Below, piece after piece: positions 8,216-17,550 of a stretch of 41,544 bases of DNA. The stretch comes from Limnoraphis robusta CS-951 (GTDB lineage: Bacteria > Cyanobacteriota > Cyanobacteriia > Cyanobacteriales > Microcoleaceae): positions 1-41,544 of the forward strand of contig NZ_LATL02000204.1 in assembly GCF_000972705.2 (NCBI RefSeq), in the 5' to 3' direction. The translations under genes and the position numbers were made by a program. How positions within the stretch are numbered: position 1 is the first letter of the stretch; each line of letters starts with the position of its first letter. The notes below the pieces were generated by a model. That model saw nothing but the letters and a program-made list of their open reading frames with translations, made no database searches and was not told where the DNA came from.

Positions 8216-9874
8216 ATGAAGAAATTCTTTAAAGCTTTCCGATGGTTTCCCTTGGGGATTTTATCGTTTGTCTTGAATTCATTTTCAGTTCAAGCGGCTG
8301 AACGCATTTATATTGACTATGGCTCAATGGAAACTTCCGTTTCAGTTACCGCTTTAGAACGTTATGCCAAGGAAAATAAAATAGAGCCGGAACTTTCTCC
8401 CTATCTTAATCTTTTAAGCTTAGAAGAACAAGAACAACTGCGGCAACTCTTACAAATACAGTTATCCTTTAATTATCAACAGCTTGAGCAAGCTTTTAAA
8501 GCTAAAATGGGAGAACTTTTGTTTGAAACAATCGGAGAAATGATTCAAGTAAAAGATGATCAAAATGGCGCGGAGGCTCTGCAAAATGCTGTTTTACAAG
8601 CAGCCGCCAATTCTGAAGGTTTAACGCCCCTCAATATTATCCGTCAATTTCCCGGTGAAATTCAGATCGATATGGTTAAACTTCAAGAATTATTTGACAA
8701 CTTCTCTCTTTTAAAACAAGATACTTTATCTTTAGTTAAAACCTTAGAAGGAATGACCGGAATAGAAGCAAAACAGGAGCCAGAAACAGACTTTTCGCAG
8801 TTAGCTGATATTCGCCAAATGGGTAAATATCAGGTTTCCCGAGAAACGCTAACCCTAAAAGATTCTAATCGCGATCGCGAATTTTTGGTTAATCTTTATT
8901 TTCCCACCCAATTACCAGGAGAACCAGAATCTACCCCGGTTATCGTGATTTCTCCCGGTTTGGGTGCCACTTCCGAAACCTGGCAACATCTTGTTCAACA
9001 CTTAGTTTCTCATGGATATGTCGTCGCAACGGTGCATCATCCTGGAAGTAATTTTAGCCATTTGCAAGGGTTTTTTGAAGGGCAAAAATCGGATGTGTTT
9101 GATGTCCAAGAATTCATTAATCGTCCTCTCGATATAACGCAAGTTCTCAATGAATTAGAAAACCTCAATCAATCTCAATTTCAAGGAAAACTCAATCTCA
9201 AAAAAGTGGGAATTGCGGGTCAATCTTTTGGAGCGTATACAGCCCTGGCTTTAGCGGGAGCCAAAATCAACTTTGATCAGCTTAAAAAAGATTGTCGTTC
9301 TCCCATTGAACTCTTAAATCTTTCCCGTCTTTTGCAATGTCAAGCCCTCAGCCTGCCCAATCAAAACTATAACTTAAAAGATCACCGAATTGCTGCTGCT
9401 TTTCTCGTTGATCCGGTGAGTCGTAGTGTTTATGGAGAAGCCAGTTTAAGTCAAGTGAATATCCCCATTTTTTGGGGAGCGGGAAGCCATGATCAACTCA
9501 CACCTGTGATGCTCGAACAACTGCATTCTTTCACTTGGTTATCCTCAGCCAATAAATATTTTGCACTGATCAAAGGCGGACAACACCTAAATCTAAACTT
9601 TGAAGCTTTAAAAGAATTTGAATCTTTAGAAGAAGAAGCCTTACCCGAATTAGTCAGTGAAAACTTACCGATGATCGAATCCTATGTTAATGCGATGAGT
9701 CTAGCCTTTTTTCAAGTTTATGTCAGTAATCAGACGAACTATCAACCCTATTTGCGTTCCTCCTATGCGGCTTGGATCAGTCAAGAACCCCATACCCTGA
9801 GTTTCTTATCCTCATCGAATTCACATCAGTTAACAGAAGTTCTGACTCAAATGATCGGAAGTGCAAACAAATAA
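8216..9874 (+). CDS. Exported DUF1400 alpha/beta hydrolase
   Basis: This 552-residue protein starts with a signal peptide (hydrophobic residues 12-26, likely cleavage near VQA-AE at 27-28). It is followed by the cyanobacterial DUF1400 helical domain (about 28-150), then an alpha/beta-hydrolase of the dienelactone hydrolase/PAF-acetylhydrolase type (about 200-500). The oxyanion segment is ISPGLGATSE. The nucleophile S337 is in GQSFGA, D426 in GSHDQLTP and H457 in GGQHLNL. It should act outside the cytoplasm as an esterase or lipase; the substrate is unknown. It is paralogous to the N-terminal two-thirds of the next gene, 67 bases downstream on the same strand. Confidence 0.85.
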   Translation: MKKFFKAFRWFPLGILSFVLNSFSVQAAERIYIDYGSMETSVSVTALERYAKENKIEPELSPYLNLLSLEEQEQLRQLLQIQLSFNYQQLEQAFKAKMGELLFETIGEMIQVKDDQNGAEALQNAVLQAAANSEGLTPLNIIRQFPGEIQIDMVKLQELFDNFSLLKQDTLSLVKTLEGMTGIEAKQEPETDFSQLADIRQMGKYQVSRETLTLKDSNRDREFLVNLYFPTQLPGEPESTPVIVISPGLGATSETWQHLVQHLVSHGYVVATVHHPGSNFSHLQGFFEGQKSDVFDVQEFINRPLDITQVLNELENLNQSQFQGKLNLKKVGIAGQSFGAYTALALAGAKINFDQLKKDCRSPIELLNLSRLLQCQALSLPNQNYNLKDHRIAAAFLVDPVSRSVYGEASLSQVNIPIFWGAGSHDQLTPVMLEQLHSFTWLSSANKYFALIKGGQHLNLNFEALKEFESLEEEALPELVSENLPMIESYVNAMSLAFFQVYVSNQTNYQPYLRSSYAAWISQEPHTLSFLSSSNSHQLTEVLTQMIGSANK

Positions 9875-9941
9875 CCCGGAAATTCTAAAAAGTGACCTGA
9901 ATTATCTATACTAATATGATACTTCTCAAGTCCGATGCAAG

Positions 9942-12458
9942 ATGAACAAGCGAGTCAAGTTAGCCCGAGTCAGCCTAGTGAGTTTGCTGTCTTCGGGTTT
10001 AGTCTTAGCCTGTGGAATATTGCCGACTTTATTTAAACCGAAAGTCGCTTTGGGTGCCGAACAGATTACCTTCTCTTATCCGCCAATCGATGTTTATATG
10101 TCGGTTGATAACTTAGAAACTTTTGTTAATGAAGGGAAAATAACGGGTGACTTTGGTCTTTATGCAGGATTAATTGGTAAAAACAGATTAGGGAGTTTTC
10201 GTCAAGTCTTAGGACAGCGTTTTAATGTCAATCCTGATCTGGTTGCGCTTGCGGTTAAGATGCCGCTTGCTGATCCTTTATTTCGACAAATTGGGCAGGT
10301 TTTACAAGTTGATTCTAACACAAATGGTTCAGAAGCTTTACGCTTGGCAATTATCACGGCGGCGGCTGATCCGGAAGGGTTCACGTTATTAAATATCATT
10401 CGGAAATTTCCGGCTGAAAGAATTCGAGTGAATGCTAATCTAATTTTGCAATTAGCCGATGAATTACCGATTCTTTTTGGGTATCGAGAAGCTGCAACTC
10501 AAGCGATTATTCAACAAGCAAAAATTGAAGCCGAGGCTGAACCCAAAGTTGATTTTTCTCAATTGATTGATTTCCGAGAACCCGGGCCTTATAAACTCAC
10601 GAAAAAAGAAGTGAGTTTTCAAGTTCGGAATATTCGCCAAACGGAGACAGGTTTAGCAGATTCCTATCGACTCGATGTAGATTTTTTAATTCCAGAAGGA
10701 CTGACTAAACCTGTTCCTTTAATTATTTCGAGTCATGGTTTTGGTTCCTATAAAGGTCACGATAGTTTAGCCCGACATATTGCATCTTATGGCTATATTG
10801 TTGCGACTCCCGAACACATTGGCAGCAGTTTAGGATATCGGGAAGCCTTTATTCGAGGTGAGGTGGGTTTACTGCTGAGTCCGATTGAATATATCAGCCG
10901 TCCTTTAGACATTATCTATCTATTAGACGAAGTTGAAAAATTAGTAAAAACCGATCCATTCTGGCAGAAACTGATTGATTTTAATCAAATTGGAGTGATT
11001 GGCAATTCCTTTGGAGGAACAACCGCTTTAGCATTAGGCGGTGCAGAAATTAATTTTAATCGATTGAGCCAAGAATGTAACCCGGATAACTTCACCTTAA
11101 ATCTGTCTCTTTTACTGCAATGTCGAGCGGTTTATCTGCCTCAAAATAACTATGACTTGCGTGATTCTCGGATTAAAGCGGTTGTGGCGGCGCATCCCCT
11201 AACCAGTGCATTATACGGGCCAGAAGGGATGAGTAAAGTGGAAGTTCCCACCTTAATGGTTGCGGGTTCAACAGATATTGTCACTCCGGTTGTTCAAGAA
11301 CAAATTCATCCGTTTTTATGGTTAAAATCCCCGGATAAATATCTTGCTTTATTGAATCCGGGGACTCATTTTTCTTCAACTTTGCGTTCCGATACGAAAG
11401 GCGTTTCCAGTATTCCTAAATTTATTATCGGGACAAATTTTGACTTAGGAAGACCTTATTTTTTTGGTTTAAGTACGGCATTTTTTAATGTCCATCTCAA
11501 ACAACGTCAACAAGATTTACCCTATCTCAGTTCTTCTTACAATAAATCTCTGAGTCAGGAAGGCTTAGATATTAACTTTATTCAATCACTGACTCTAGAA
11601 CAATTAGAAACCGCCTACGGAGCGCCAGCACCTGCTCCCCTTTTACCCAAATCTCCAATTGTTGCTACACCTCCTCCGCCTAATGAAACTGTTTTAGAGG
11701 AAATTAAACGCACAGGTGTTTTAAAAATAGCCATGAGACGGGATGCGGCGCCGTTTGGCTATATTGATGATAAACAAAACTGGACTGGTTATTGTTCAGA
11801 ATTGGTCACATCTTTGGCTAAACATTTAACCGAAACACTAGATACACCCGTTGAAGTTGAACTGATTAGATTTCCTTCAAACTTAGATAATCGCTTTCAA
11901 ATTGTTAGCAATAGAACGGTTCATCTCGAATGTGGCCCGAATTCAATCCGCAATAATATTTCCGGTGTTTCCTTTTCTAAAGCTTTCTTTATTAGCGGAA
12001 CTCAGTTTTTAATTCAAACCAAAAATGAAGATAAAATTAAACCCAACAGTAATCTGAACGGAATAAAAACAGGAGTCTTAAGAAACTCAACCACTGAACA
12101 ATTCATGCGACAGCAATATCCGCAAACCCAAAGGATTTATTTTCGAGGAGAAAACGCCATTTCAGAAGCCGTTAAAGCTGTAACCAATGATCAAATTGAT
12201 GCCTTTGCGAATGACGGAATTCTCACCCTGGGAGAACTGTTTAGACAAAAACTACCCTTTGAAAACTATACCTTAGTTCCTGAAGATCCCCTAACTTGTG
12301 ATTTTTATGGTTTAGTTCTGCCCGATAATGATATCCAGTGGCGAAGAACGATTAATACTTTTATTGATAGTGAACGCGCCGAACAAGTTTGGGGAAGCTG
12401 GTTTACCTTTGCGTTTCCCTATGTCTTATTAAACCTAGATTATTGTGTGAATCGCTAA
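9942..12458 (+). CDS. DUF1400 alpha/beta hydrolase fused to a family 3 solute-binding domain
   Basis: An 838-residue exported fusion. Residues 1-39 are a signal peptide ending near ALGAE. DUF1400 spans about 40-170. The alpha/beta hydrolase (about 210-540) has SHGFGSY, nucleophile S356 in GNSFGG, D445 in GSTDIVTP and H476 in PGTHFSS. A Pro/Ala-rich linker (561-581) leads into an SBP_bac_3 domain (about 585-830) opening with KRTGVLKIAMRRDAAPFGYI and including the GVLRNSTTE segment typical of amino-acid-binding proteins. No permease or ATPase is adjacent, so the binding domain is more likely a sensor or substrate-capturing module of the hydrolase. It is a tandem paralogue of the preceding gene. 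Confidence 0.85.
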   Translation: MNKRVKLARVSLVSLLSSGLVLACGILPTLFKPKVALGAEQITFSYPPIDVYMSVDNLETFVNEGKITGDFGLYAGLIGKNRLGSFRQVLGQRFNVNPDLVALAVKMPLADPLFRQIGQVLQVDSNTNGSEALRLAIITAAADPEGFTLLNIIRKFPAERIRVNANLILQLADELPILFGYREAATQAIIQQAKIEAEAEPKVDFSQLIDFREPGPYKLTKKEVSFQVRNIRQTETGLADSYRLDVDFLIPEGLTKPVPLIISSHGFGSYKGHDSLARHIASYGYIVATPEHIGSSLGYREAFIRGEVGLLLSPIEYISRPLDIIYLLDEVEKLVKTDPFWQKLIDFNQIGVIGNSFGGTTALALGGAEINFNRLSQECNPDNFTLNLSLLLQCRAVYLPQNNYDLRDSRIKAVVAAHPLTSALYGPEGMSKVEVPTLMVAGSTDIVTPVVQEQIHPFLWLKSPDKYLALLNPGTHFSSTLRSDTKGVSSIPKFIIGTNFDLGRPYFFGLSTAFFNVHLKQRQQDLPYLSSSYNKSLSQEGLDINFIQSLTLEQLETAYGAPAPAPLLPKSPIVATPPPPNETVLEEIKRTGVLKIAMRRDAAPFGYIDDKQNWTGYCSELVTSLAKHLTETLDTPVEVELIRFPSNLDNRFQIVSNRTVHLECGPNSIRNNISGVSFSKAFFISGTQFLIQTKNEDKIKPNSNLNGIKTGVLRNSTTEQFMRQQYPQTQRIYFRGENAISEAVKAVTNDQIDAFANDGILTLGELFRQKLPFENYTLVPEDPLTCDFYGLVLPDNDIQWRRTINTFIDSERAEQVWGSWFTFAFPYVLLNLDYCVNR

Positions 12459-12709
12459 CTTTCGGGCTTTTTCGGGTTAAAATTGCTCGTATACAGAAAA
12501 AGTCTAATTTTGAGCAAGTGGCTTTTCCGAGATGACTTCAAAGGCTTGTATCTGGTGAGAACAACGGAAAACGAGATCACGCCTGTGGACGATCACAACT
12601 ATGATTATCTTAATCAGCGATCGTCTGAATGTCTTTGCGATGGATTACGGCACGTCTCCGACAAACAGGCAGGCTCCGGCATCCTTCCCCTAACTTGCTT
12701 GAGACTCCT

Positions 12710-14722
12710 ATGAGCAACCCTAATTCTTTACTGCACGATTTGCTGGAAAATTCCGACTTTCCCAACCTGCGGACACAGGTTTATTTTAAATCGACTCTAA
12801 CGGCTCTGTCTCACGCAATTGAAGACTTAGTGTTAGCCCGATCAGACGCCGCTTTGGTGATTGCCAGTTTTCAACAAGAGCGTTTTTATCGGCAAGAAAT
12901 TCGTCGCTATCGCCAAATTGCTCAACATAGTGATCAGGTTTATGTTTTAGCGGTACCGGAAGCGAAATCTGACTGGAGTCTCAACAGGGAACCCTATGAA
13001 ATTCTTGCCCTACAACCGGATGACGCCCTCGCCAAAGAATGGCATTTAGTGATTGTCGCCGAACAGTACAGCGCTTGTTTAGTGTGTCGAGAAGAGTCGG
13101 AAGATGGAAATTTCGTCGATCAAGCCAGGCGATTTGAAGGATTATGGACCTTTGATCCTCAAGTCTGTCGTTCGGCGGCAGGCTGGCTTTTAGAATATAT
13201 TGTCGCGGACTGTCCACAACTGAGAACCAAAGTAGAACGTGCTTACCAACAATACCAACTGACGATCAATCCATCGGAATCGGTTGCAATACCAACCCCG
13301 CAGGTTATTGAGGCGGAAATCTTCGCCCAGCGCTTAGTCACCTATTTGCAAACCAATCAATATAAACTCCTCAAAGCCTACCGTGCGATCGCAGATAAAG
13401 AACGTCGAGAACGTCTGATTAACGTGATTGCTACGGCGATTCGCAGTTCCCTGCACTCCCATGAGATTTTCGCCATTGCGGTGCAGGAGATTGGCGAAAC
13501 GTTTGAAAATTGTCGTTGTTTGCTGTATCGTTTGAGTTCTCGAGTCCGAGAGGCTGAAATTGAATATGAGTTTTTACCCTTGGGAATGTCAGCCTTAAAA
13601 GGACAATCTTGGTCTTTAATAGATAATCCCTTGTTTGTGGCGGTTCAGGCTCAAGATCGGGCCTTAGCGATTGATGATGTCTCTCAAAATGCCTATTTAT
13701 TAGAACATCCGCAACTGAAAGCCAAGATTGAACAAGCCAATATTCAGGCTTGGTTGTTAGTCCCGATTCGCTATCGGGGAACCCTCTTAGGGATGATCGA
13801 GTTGCATTATGGCGGAGGATCACAACCCTATCATTGGCAGGCTGAGGATATTGCCTTACTCGAAGCGATCGCGACTCAAATTGGCGTTGCTCTGACTCAA
13901 GCTCAAGCCTACGCTAATTTAATCTCACTCAATGAACAACTCGAAGCGATTGAACGAATTCAAAATAACTTAATTGCGATTGTTGCTCACGAATTACGAA
14001 CCCCACTTTCAACGATCCAAATTTGCCTGGAAAGTATTGCCAGCGAACCCGATATGCCGATAGAATTTCGTCAGACGATGCTGGATATGGCCTTAATCGA
14101 TGCCGAACGACTGCGCCGCCTGATTCAAGATATTCTCACCCTTTATAAGTTGGAAAGCGGTAAAACCTATCGCCGTCCCGAACCGATGCAACTCCAAGAA
14201 GCTTTAGAGTTTGCGCTTTGTGGTCTGAGGGGGATTTGGGGAAGGGATCACTTGCCGACCATCGCGATCGAATTATCTCCTCAATTGCCTTGTGTACGGG
14301 TAGACGGCGAGGGATTGGTAGAAGTCTTAACGAAATTGTTGGATAATGCCTGTAAGTTTACTGGAAGGGACGGACAAGTAACCATTCAAGCCCAAGTCAA
14401 ACCGCCAGAAGCTCATCAAGACAATTATCGTCCCCGAACTCCGATGTTAGAAGTCGTGATCGCCGATACCGGACGCGGAATTGAACCCAGTCAGCTTGAA
14501 ACGATTTTTGATCGCTTCTATCAAGAGGAAGATTCTCTCAAACGCTCGGTGGGTGGGACGGGTTTGGGTTTGGCGATTTGTCGTCAGATCGTCCAAGGAA
14601 TGGGCGGAGAGATTTGGGCGGAGTCAGCAGGGCGCGATCAGGGCAGTCAGTTTCACTTTACGCTTCCCATTGAGTTGTCGCTGTTAGAAAGGCAGAGAGA
14701 AGATGCAGGCAGATCAGGCTAA
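12710..14722 (+). CDS. DICT-GAF sensor histidine kinase
   Basis: This is a soluble sensor kinase of 670 residues from the ATG at 12710. An upstream ATG (12629) adds only 27 Arg-rich residues without the look of a domain, whereas MSNPNSLLHDLLE matches the usual start of DICT kinases. The order is a DICT sensory domain (about 1-210, with LLHDLLENSDFPNL and the ..VYFKSTLTALSHAIED part), a GAF domain (about 235-395), and HisKA with the phospho-acceptor His (427) in VAHELRTPLS. HATPase_c follows, with LLDNACKFT, DTGRGIEP and GGTGLGLAI. There is no membrane segment. DICT domains are linked to light/redox-type signalling in cyanobacteria. The stop lies three bases from that of the convergent HPt gene. 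Confidence 0.88.
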   Translation: MSNPNSLLHDLLENSDFPNLRTQVYFKSTLTALSHAIEDLVLARSDAALVIASFQQERFYRQEIRRYRQIAQHSDQVYVLAVPEAKSDWSLNREPYEILALQPDDALAKEWHLVIVAEQYSACLVCREESEDGNFVDQARRFEGLWTFDPQVCRSAAGWLLEYIVADCPQLRTKVERAYQQYQLTINPSESVAIPTPQVIEAEIFAQRLVTYLQTNQYKLLKAYRAIADKERRERLINVIATAIRSSLHSHEIFAIAVQEIGETFENCRCLLYRLSSRVREAEIEYEFLPLGMSALKGQSWSLIDNPLFVAVQAQDRALAIDDVSQNAYLLEHPQLKAKIEQANIQAWLLVPIRYRGTLLGMIELHYGGGSQPYHWQAEDIALLEAIATQIGVALTQAQAYANLISLNEQLEAIERIQNNLIAIVAHELRTPLSTIQICLESIASEPDMPIEFRQTMLDMALIDAERLRRLIQDILTLYKLESGKTYRRPEPMQLQEALEFALCGLRGIWGRDHLPTIAIELSPQLPCVRVDGEGLVEVLTKLLDNACKFTGRDGQVTIQAQVKPPEAHQDNYRPRTPMLEVVIADTGRGIEPSQLETIFDRFYQEEDSLKRSVGGTGLGLAICRQIVQGMGGEIWAESAGRDQGSQFHFTLPIELSLLERQREDAGRSG

Positions 14723-14725
14723 ATT

Positions 14726-15679
14726 TTAGGTCTTGATGTGCTTGATCAGCAATTGGGCGATCGCTTGTAATTGCTTTTTATCAAAGGTTTTCAGCAGCAC
14801 TTTCACCACTTCTTTCGGATCAGCCGGGATGGTAATTTCTTGAGCGGCTGCCGCAGGTTTAGCGGCTCCAGACACCAATTGCAGTAAAGCGGGACTGGGG
14901 GCAATTTCGTTGGCTTTTCCGGCTTCGAGGAACTCAGAGCCTTGCTTCAATTCCTTAATCACCGTGCTGGCTAAATCGGCGTAGGAATTGCTGGGGTTGC
15001 CGATCGCTTGGTAAGCTGTTTTAACGAGGGTTTGCCAAGGAGCTACAGCAGGGCCAACTTTCGTCAGCCGACCACATAAAGCGGCGATTTGTTTGCGAGA
15101 AGCGGCAGACTCGGCTTGTTTGAAGCCTTGCAACATCGGTTTGAGAACCGTCATCACTTGAGCGGCGGCTTTCGGAACGCCTGGGGTTGTCGCAGTCGGT
15201 TGAGCCGCAGGAGTTGCAGGAGCGGCTTTGCCACTGGCGAGGGCTTGCAAGTGAGCTTCAAGTTTCTCAAACAGGGGAGCAGATGCCGTGACAATTTTTT
15301 CGCCCACTTGAGGAGATAACCCGCCTGGACTTTGACAACGGCTAATCAGATTTTTCAGAACTTCATAGGCTTTATTGGCGAGAGTTTGAGCAGTAGCGTC
15401 TACTTTAAAGGGAGCATCTTTGATGGGCTTAAAGCAGTCTTCCAAACTTTTCGCGACTTTGTTAATACTGGTTAAACTGGGGCTTTGATTCATCAGCATC
15501 GCCGCACCTCCCTTGATGGTATGAGCAGCACGGTAGATGGCGATCGCCTCTTCGCGATCGGGGTTTGCCATGACAGCAGGCAAGCGTTTTAGCCCCTGTT
15601 CCATGATTTCCAGGTGTTCTCCGGCTTCTTCCATGAAGGCGAGGAAAATTTTTTGGTACTGCTGTTGATCTGGCGGCAC
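14726..15679 (-). CDS. HPt-domain phosphotransfer protein (GTG start)
   Basis: A 317-residue protein with an N-terminal histidine phosphotransfer domain: FMEEAGEHLEIMEQGL followed by AHTIKGGAAML, His53 being the likely phosphorylated residue. A long Ala/Pro-rich linker (about 145-170) and two predicted helical parts ending in KKQLQAIAQLLIKH follow. An upstream ATG (15778) would add 33 residues. The GTG at 15679 is preferred because a perfect AGGAGG sits six bases ahead of it, and the domain begins with PPDQQQYQKIFLAF. It lacks a kinase core, so it is a relay or docking protein, conceivably for the convergent histidine kinase. Confidence 0.82.
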   Translation of the reverse strand: MPPDQQQYQKIFLAFMEEAGEHLEIMEQGLKRLPAVMANPDREEAIAIYRAAHTIKGGAAMLMNQSPSLTSINKVAKSLEDCFKPIKDAPFKVDATAQTLANKAYEVLKNLISRCQSPGGLSPQVGEKIVTASAPLFEKLEAHLQALASGKAAPATPAAQPTATTPGVPKAAAQVMTVLKPMLQGFKQAESAASRKQIAALCGRLTKVGPAVAPWQTLVKTAYQAIGNPSNSYADLASTVIKELKQGSEFLEAGKANEIAPSPALLQLVSGAAKPAAAAQEITIPADPKEVVKVLLKTFDKKQLQAIAQLLIKHIKT

Positions 15680-15685
15680 GGCTAT

Positions 15686-15691
15686 CCTCCT
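15686..15691 (-). promoter_or_regulatory. Ribosome binding site deciding the HPt start
   Basis: AGGAGG on the minus strand lies six bases ahead of the GTG at 15679. It lies inside the longer reading frame, so translation very probably starts at the GTG. Confidence 0.85.
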
Positions 15692-15912
15692 AATCTGTTC
15701 AAATGCCCAGCCGAGTGTGTGAGTCTGAACGAAATTGTCTCGATTCTCGGGAAACTGTCCAGGCTGAAAAACCGACACGACGAGGCAACGGACTGATCAT
15801 TCAAAACAACTCTAACGTATTCATTGTAGGTTGCCCAGATCTAAATCAATTCTTTTCAGGCAATATTTTTTTTAGGGATGGCTCGCCCAGTGTTAATCGT
15901 TCCCCGAGTTAA

Positions 15913-16251
15913 CTAGCTTGTGAGGCTTGAGGAAAGTGTGGGGTCGGTTTTTGAGATTTGATTGAAGGTTAAGGGGACTTTTAAGCCTAACGTTAGCACT
16001 CGTGTTGCCATGAATAATGATAACGCGAACCATAACAGATGGGAACTGTGGAACTGCCAAGCATTAATTGCCATCGCCACACAGCCAACAATAGCGGCGA
16101 TCGCACCGTTTCGCAAGATTACCCCTTCTGTTAATCCTAAGAAATAGCCATCGAGCATGAATGCAAATAAGGGTAATAACCAAAATACATAGTGATCAAT
16201 TCCGGCGATAATCTCTGTATGATTTGAACATTGAGAAAAATTTATTCCGAA
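15913..16251 (-). pseudogene. C-terminal remnant of a MATE (DinF-type) efflux transporter
   Basis: The 81-residue reading frame starting at 16158 (MLDGYFLGLTEGVILRN) is the last part of a MATE multidrug/toxin exporter. The frame remains open upstream to 16251 and still reads as the same family (SNHTEIIAG, IDHYVFWLLPLFAF), with an in-frame TGA at 16252-16254. About 112 residues remain out of the usual 440-460, so roughly three quarters of the gene is missing. The protein could not form a functional 12-helix transporter. Confidence 0.75.
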
Positions 16252-16420
16252 TCAGAGATCATTTAATATTTATTAATAGACTTATCAGTATAGCTTAACG
16301 ACAGTTCAAAGATCAAGGGGGTTGAAATTTTACGGCGACTCATTTTATTTTTTGATTCTGAATTAAAATAAAAAGGGCAAGTCTTTAGAAATAGAACGTT
16401 TGAAGAAACTGAACACCCAC

Positions 16421-16426
16421 AGGAGG
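16421..16426 (+). promoter_or_regulatory. Ribosome binding site of the GST-like gene
   Basis: AGGAGG lies four bases before the ATG at 16431, supporting that start. Confidence 0.8.
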
Positions 16427-16430
16427 AATC

Positions 16431-17399
16431 ATGCCACTCGGAATGTTAGTTGAGGGAAAATGGACAACGGAATGGACAGAACAAGATAATCAAGGCAAAT
16501 TTAACCGAATGCCAACCCAGTTTCGCAACTGGATTAAAAGCGATGGTTCAACCCCTTTTCAGCCCGAATCTAATCGCTATCATCTTTATATCAGTTTAGC
16601 TTGTCCTTGGGCGCATCGGACGTTAATTATGCGAAATTTAAAAGGACTACAAGATGTGATTACGGTTTCAATTGTTGATCCTGAAATGGGGGAAGAGGGC
16701 TGGAAATTTTCCGAAGAACCCGGTTGTATTCCTGATCTTGTTAATAGCTGTGAATATTTACGCGATCTTTATGTAAAAGCTCATCCTCAATATACTGGAC
16801 GAGTAACAGTTCCAGTCTTGTGGGATAAGCCCAATCAACTGATGATTAATAATGAATCACGGGAAATTATTCGGATGTTGGATCTAGAATTTTCGGCTTA
16901 TACTCAATCGGATTTAAACTTATATCCCGAGGAACTTCAAGAGAAAATTGATCAGACCCTTGACGCGATTTATCAACCGATTAATAATGGCGTCTATCGT
17001 TCGGGTTTTGCTTCAACTCAAAGCGCTTATGAAGAAGCTGTGACCGAATTATTCAATCATCTCGATCACTGGGAGCAGGTGTTAGAAAATCAGCGTTATT
17101 TGTGTGGAAATCAACTCACGGAAGCTGATGTTTGTCTGTTCACAACACTATTTCGCTTTGATGCCGTTTATCACGGTCATTTTAAATGTAATTTACGGCG
17201 AATTGTCGATTATCCTAACCTCTGGAACTACGTCAAAGATATCTATCAAACACCAGGAGTTAAAGAAACCTGCAATTTAGATCACATCAAACGCCATTAC
17301 TACAAAAGCCATACTCAAATTAATCCTACCCGAGTCGTTCCGAAAGGGCCGATTATTAACTTCGATGAACCTCATGATCGCGACAAATGGAGTCATTGA
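16431..17399 (+). CDS. Glutathionyl-hydroquinone reductase (Xi-class GST, ECM4/YqjG family)
   Basis: A 322-residue cytoplasmic enzyme that would reduce glutathionylated hydroquinones with glutathione. The catalytic Cys58 is in SLACPWAHRTLIMR, the hallmark of the Xi class. RVTVPVLWDKPNQLMINNESREIIRML contains the glutathione-contacting V-P and E-S residues of the thioredoxin-like domain. The C-terminal helical domain (about 160-290) includes LTEADVCLFTTLFRFDAVYHGHFKCN, with the conserved Tyr/His region. It stands alone, behind the MATE remnant, and is followed by a hairpin. Confidence 0.92.
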   Translation: MPLGMLVEGKWTTEWTEQDNQGKFNRMPTQFRNWIKSDGSTPFQPESNRYHLYISLACPWAHRTLIMRNLKGLQDVITVSIVDPEMGEEGWKFSEEPGCIPDLVNSCEYLRDLYVKAHPQYTGRVTVPVLWDKPNQLMINNESREIIRMLDLEFSAYTQSDLNLYPEELQEKIDQTLDAIYQPINNGVYRSGFASTQSAYEEAVTELFNHLDHWEQVLENQRYLCGNQLTEADVCLFTTLFRFDAVYHGHFKCNLRRIVDYPNLWNYVKDIYQTPGVKETCNLDHIKRHYYKSHTQINPTRVVPKGPIINFDEPHDRDKWSH

Positions 17400-17433
17400 G
17401 TCGGAGGGAATTGATTAGATCTCTATCTTAGGA

Positions 17434-17452
17434 GAGGGGAACTTTTCCCCTC
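17434..17452 (+). terminator. Hairpin downstream of the GST-like gene
   Basis: GAGGGGAA (17434-17441) and TTCCCCTC (17445-17452) form an eight-pair stem with a three-base loop. No long T-run follows directly, so intrinsic termination is likely but not certain. Confidence 0.55.
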
Positions 17453-17550
17453 AACGTGTTAAAATGACCTAAAATTTTGGCATTATAGCATTTTTATTCA
17501 ACATGAATTTAGGGGCTATTTTTGCAGTTATTTTATTTTAAATACAAATA

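Noticed and set aside
12483..12713. 76-residue reading frame before the histidine kinase
   Set aside because: It has no recognisable domain and no ribosome binding site, overlaps the kinase start, and has an erratic composition.
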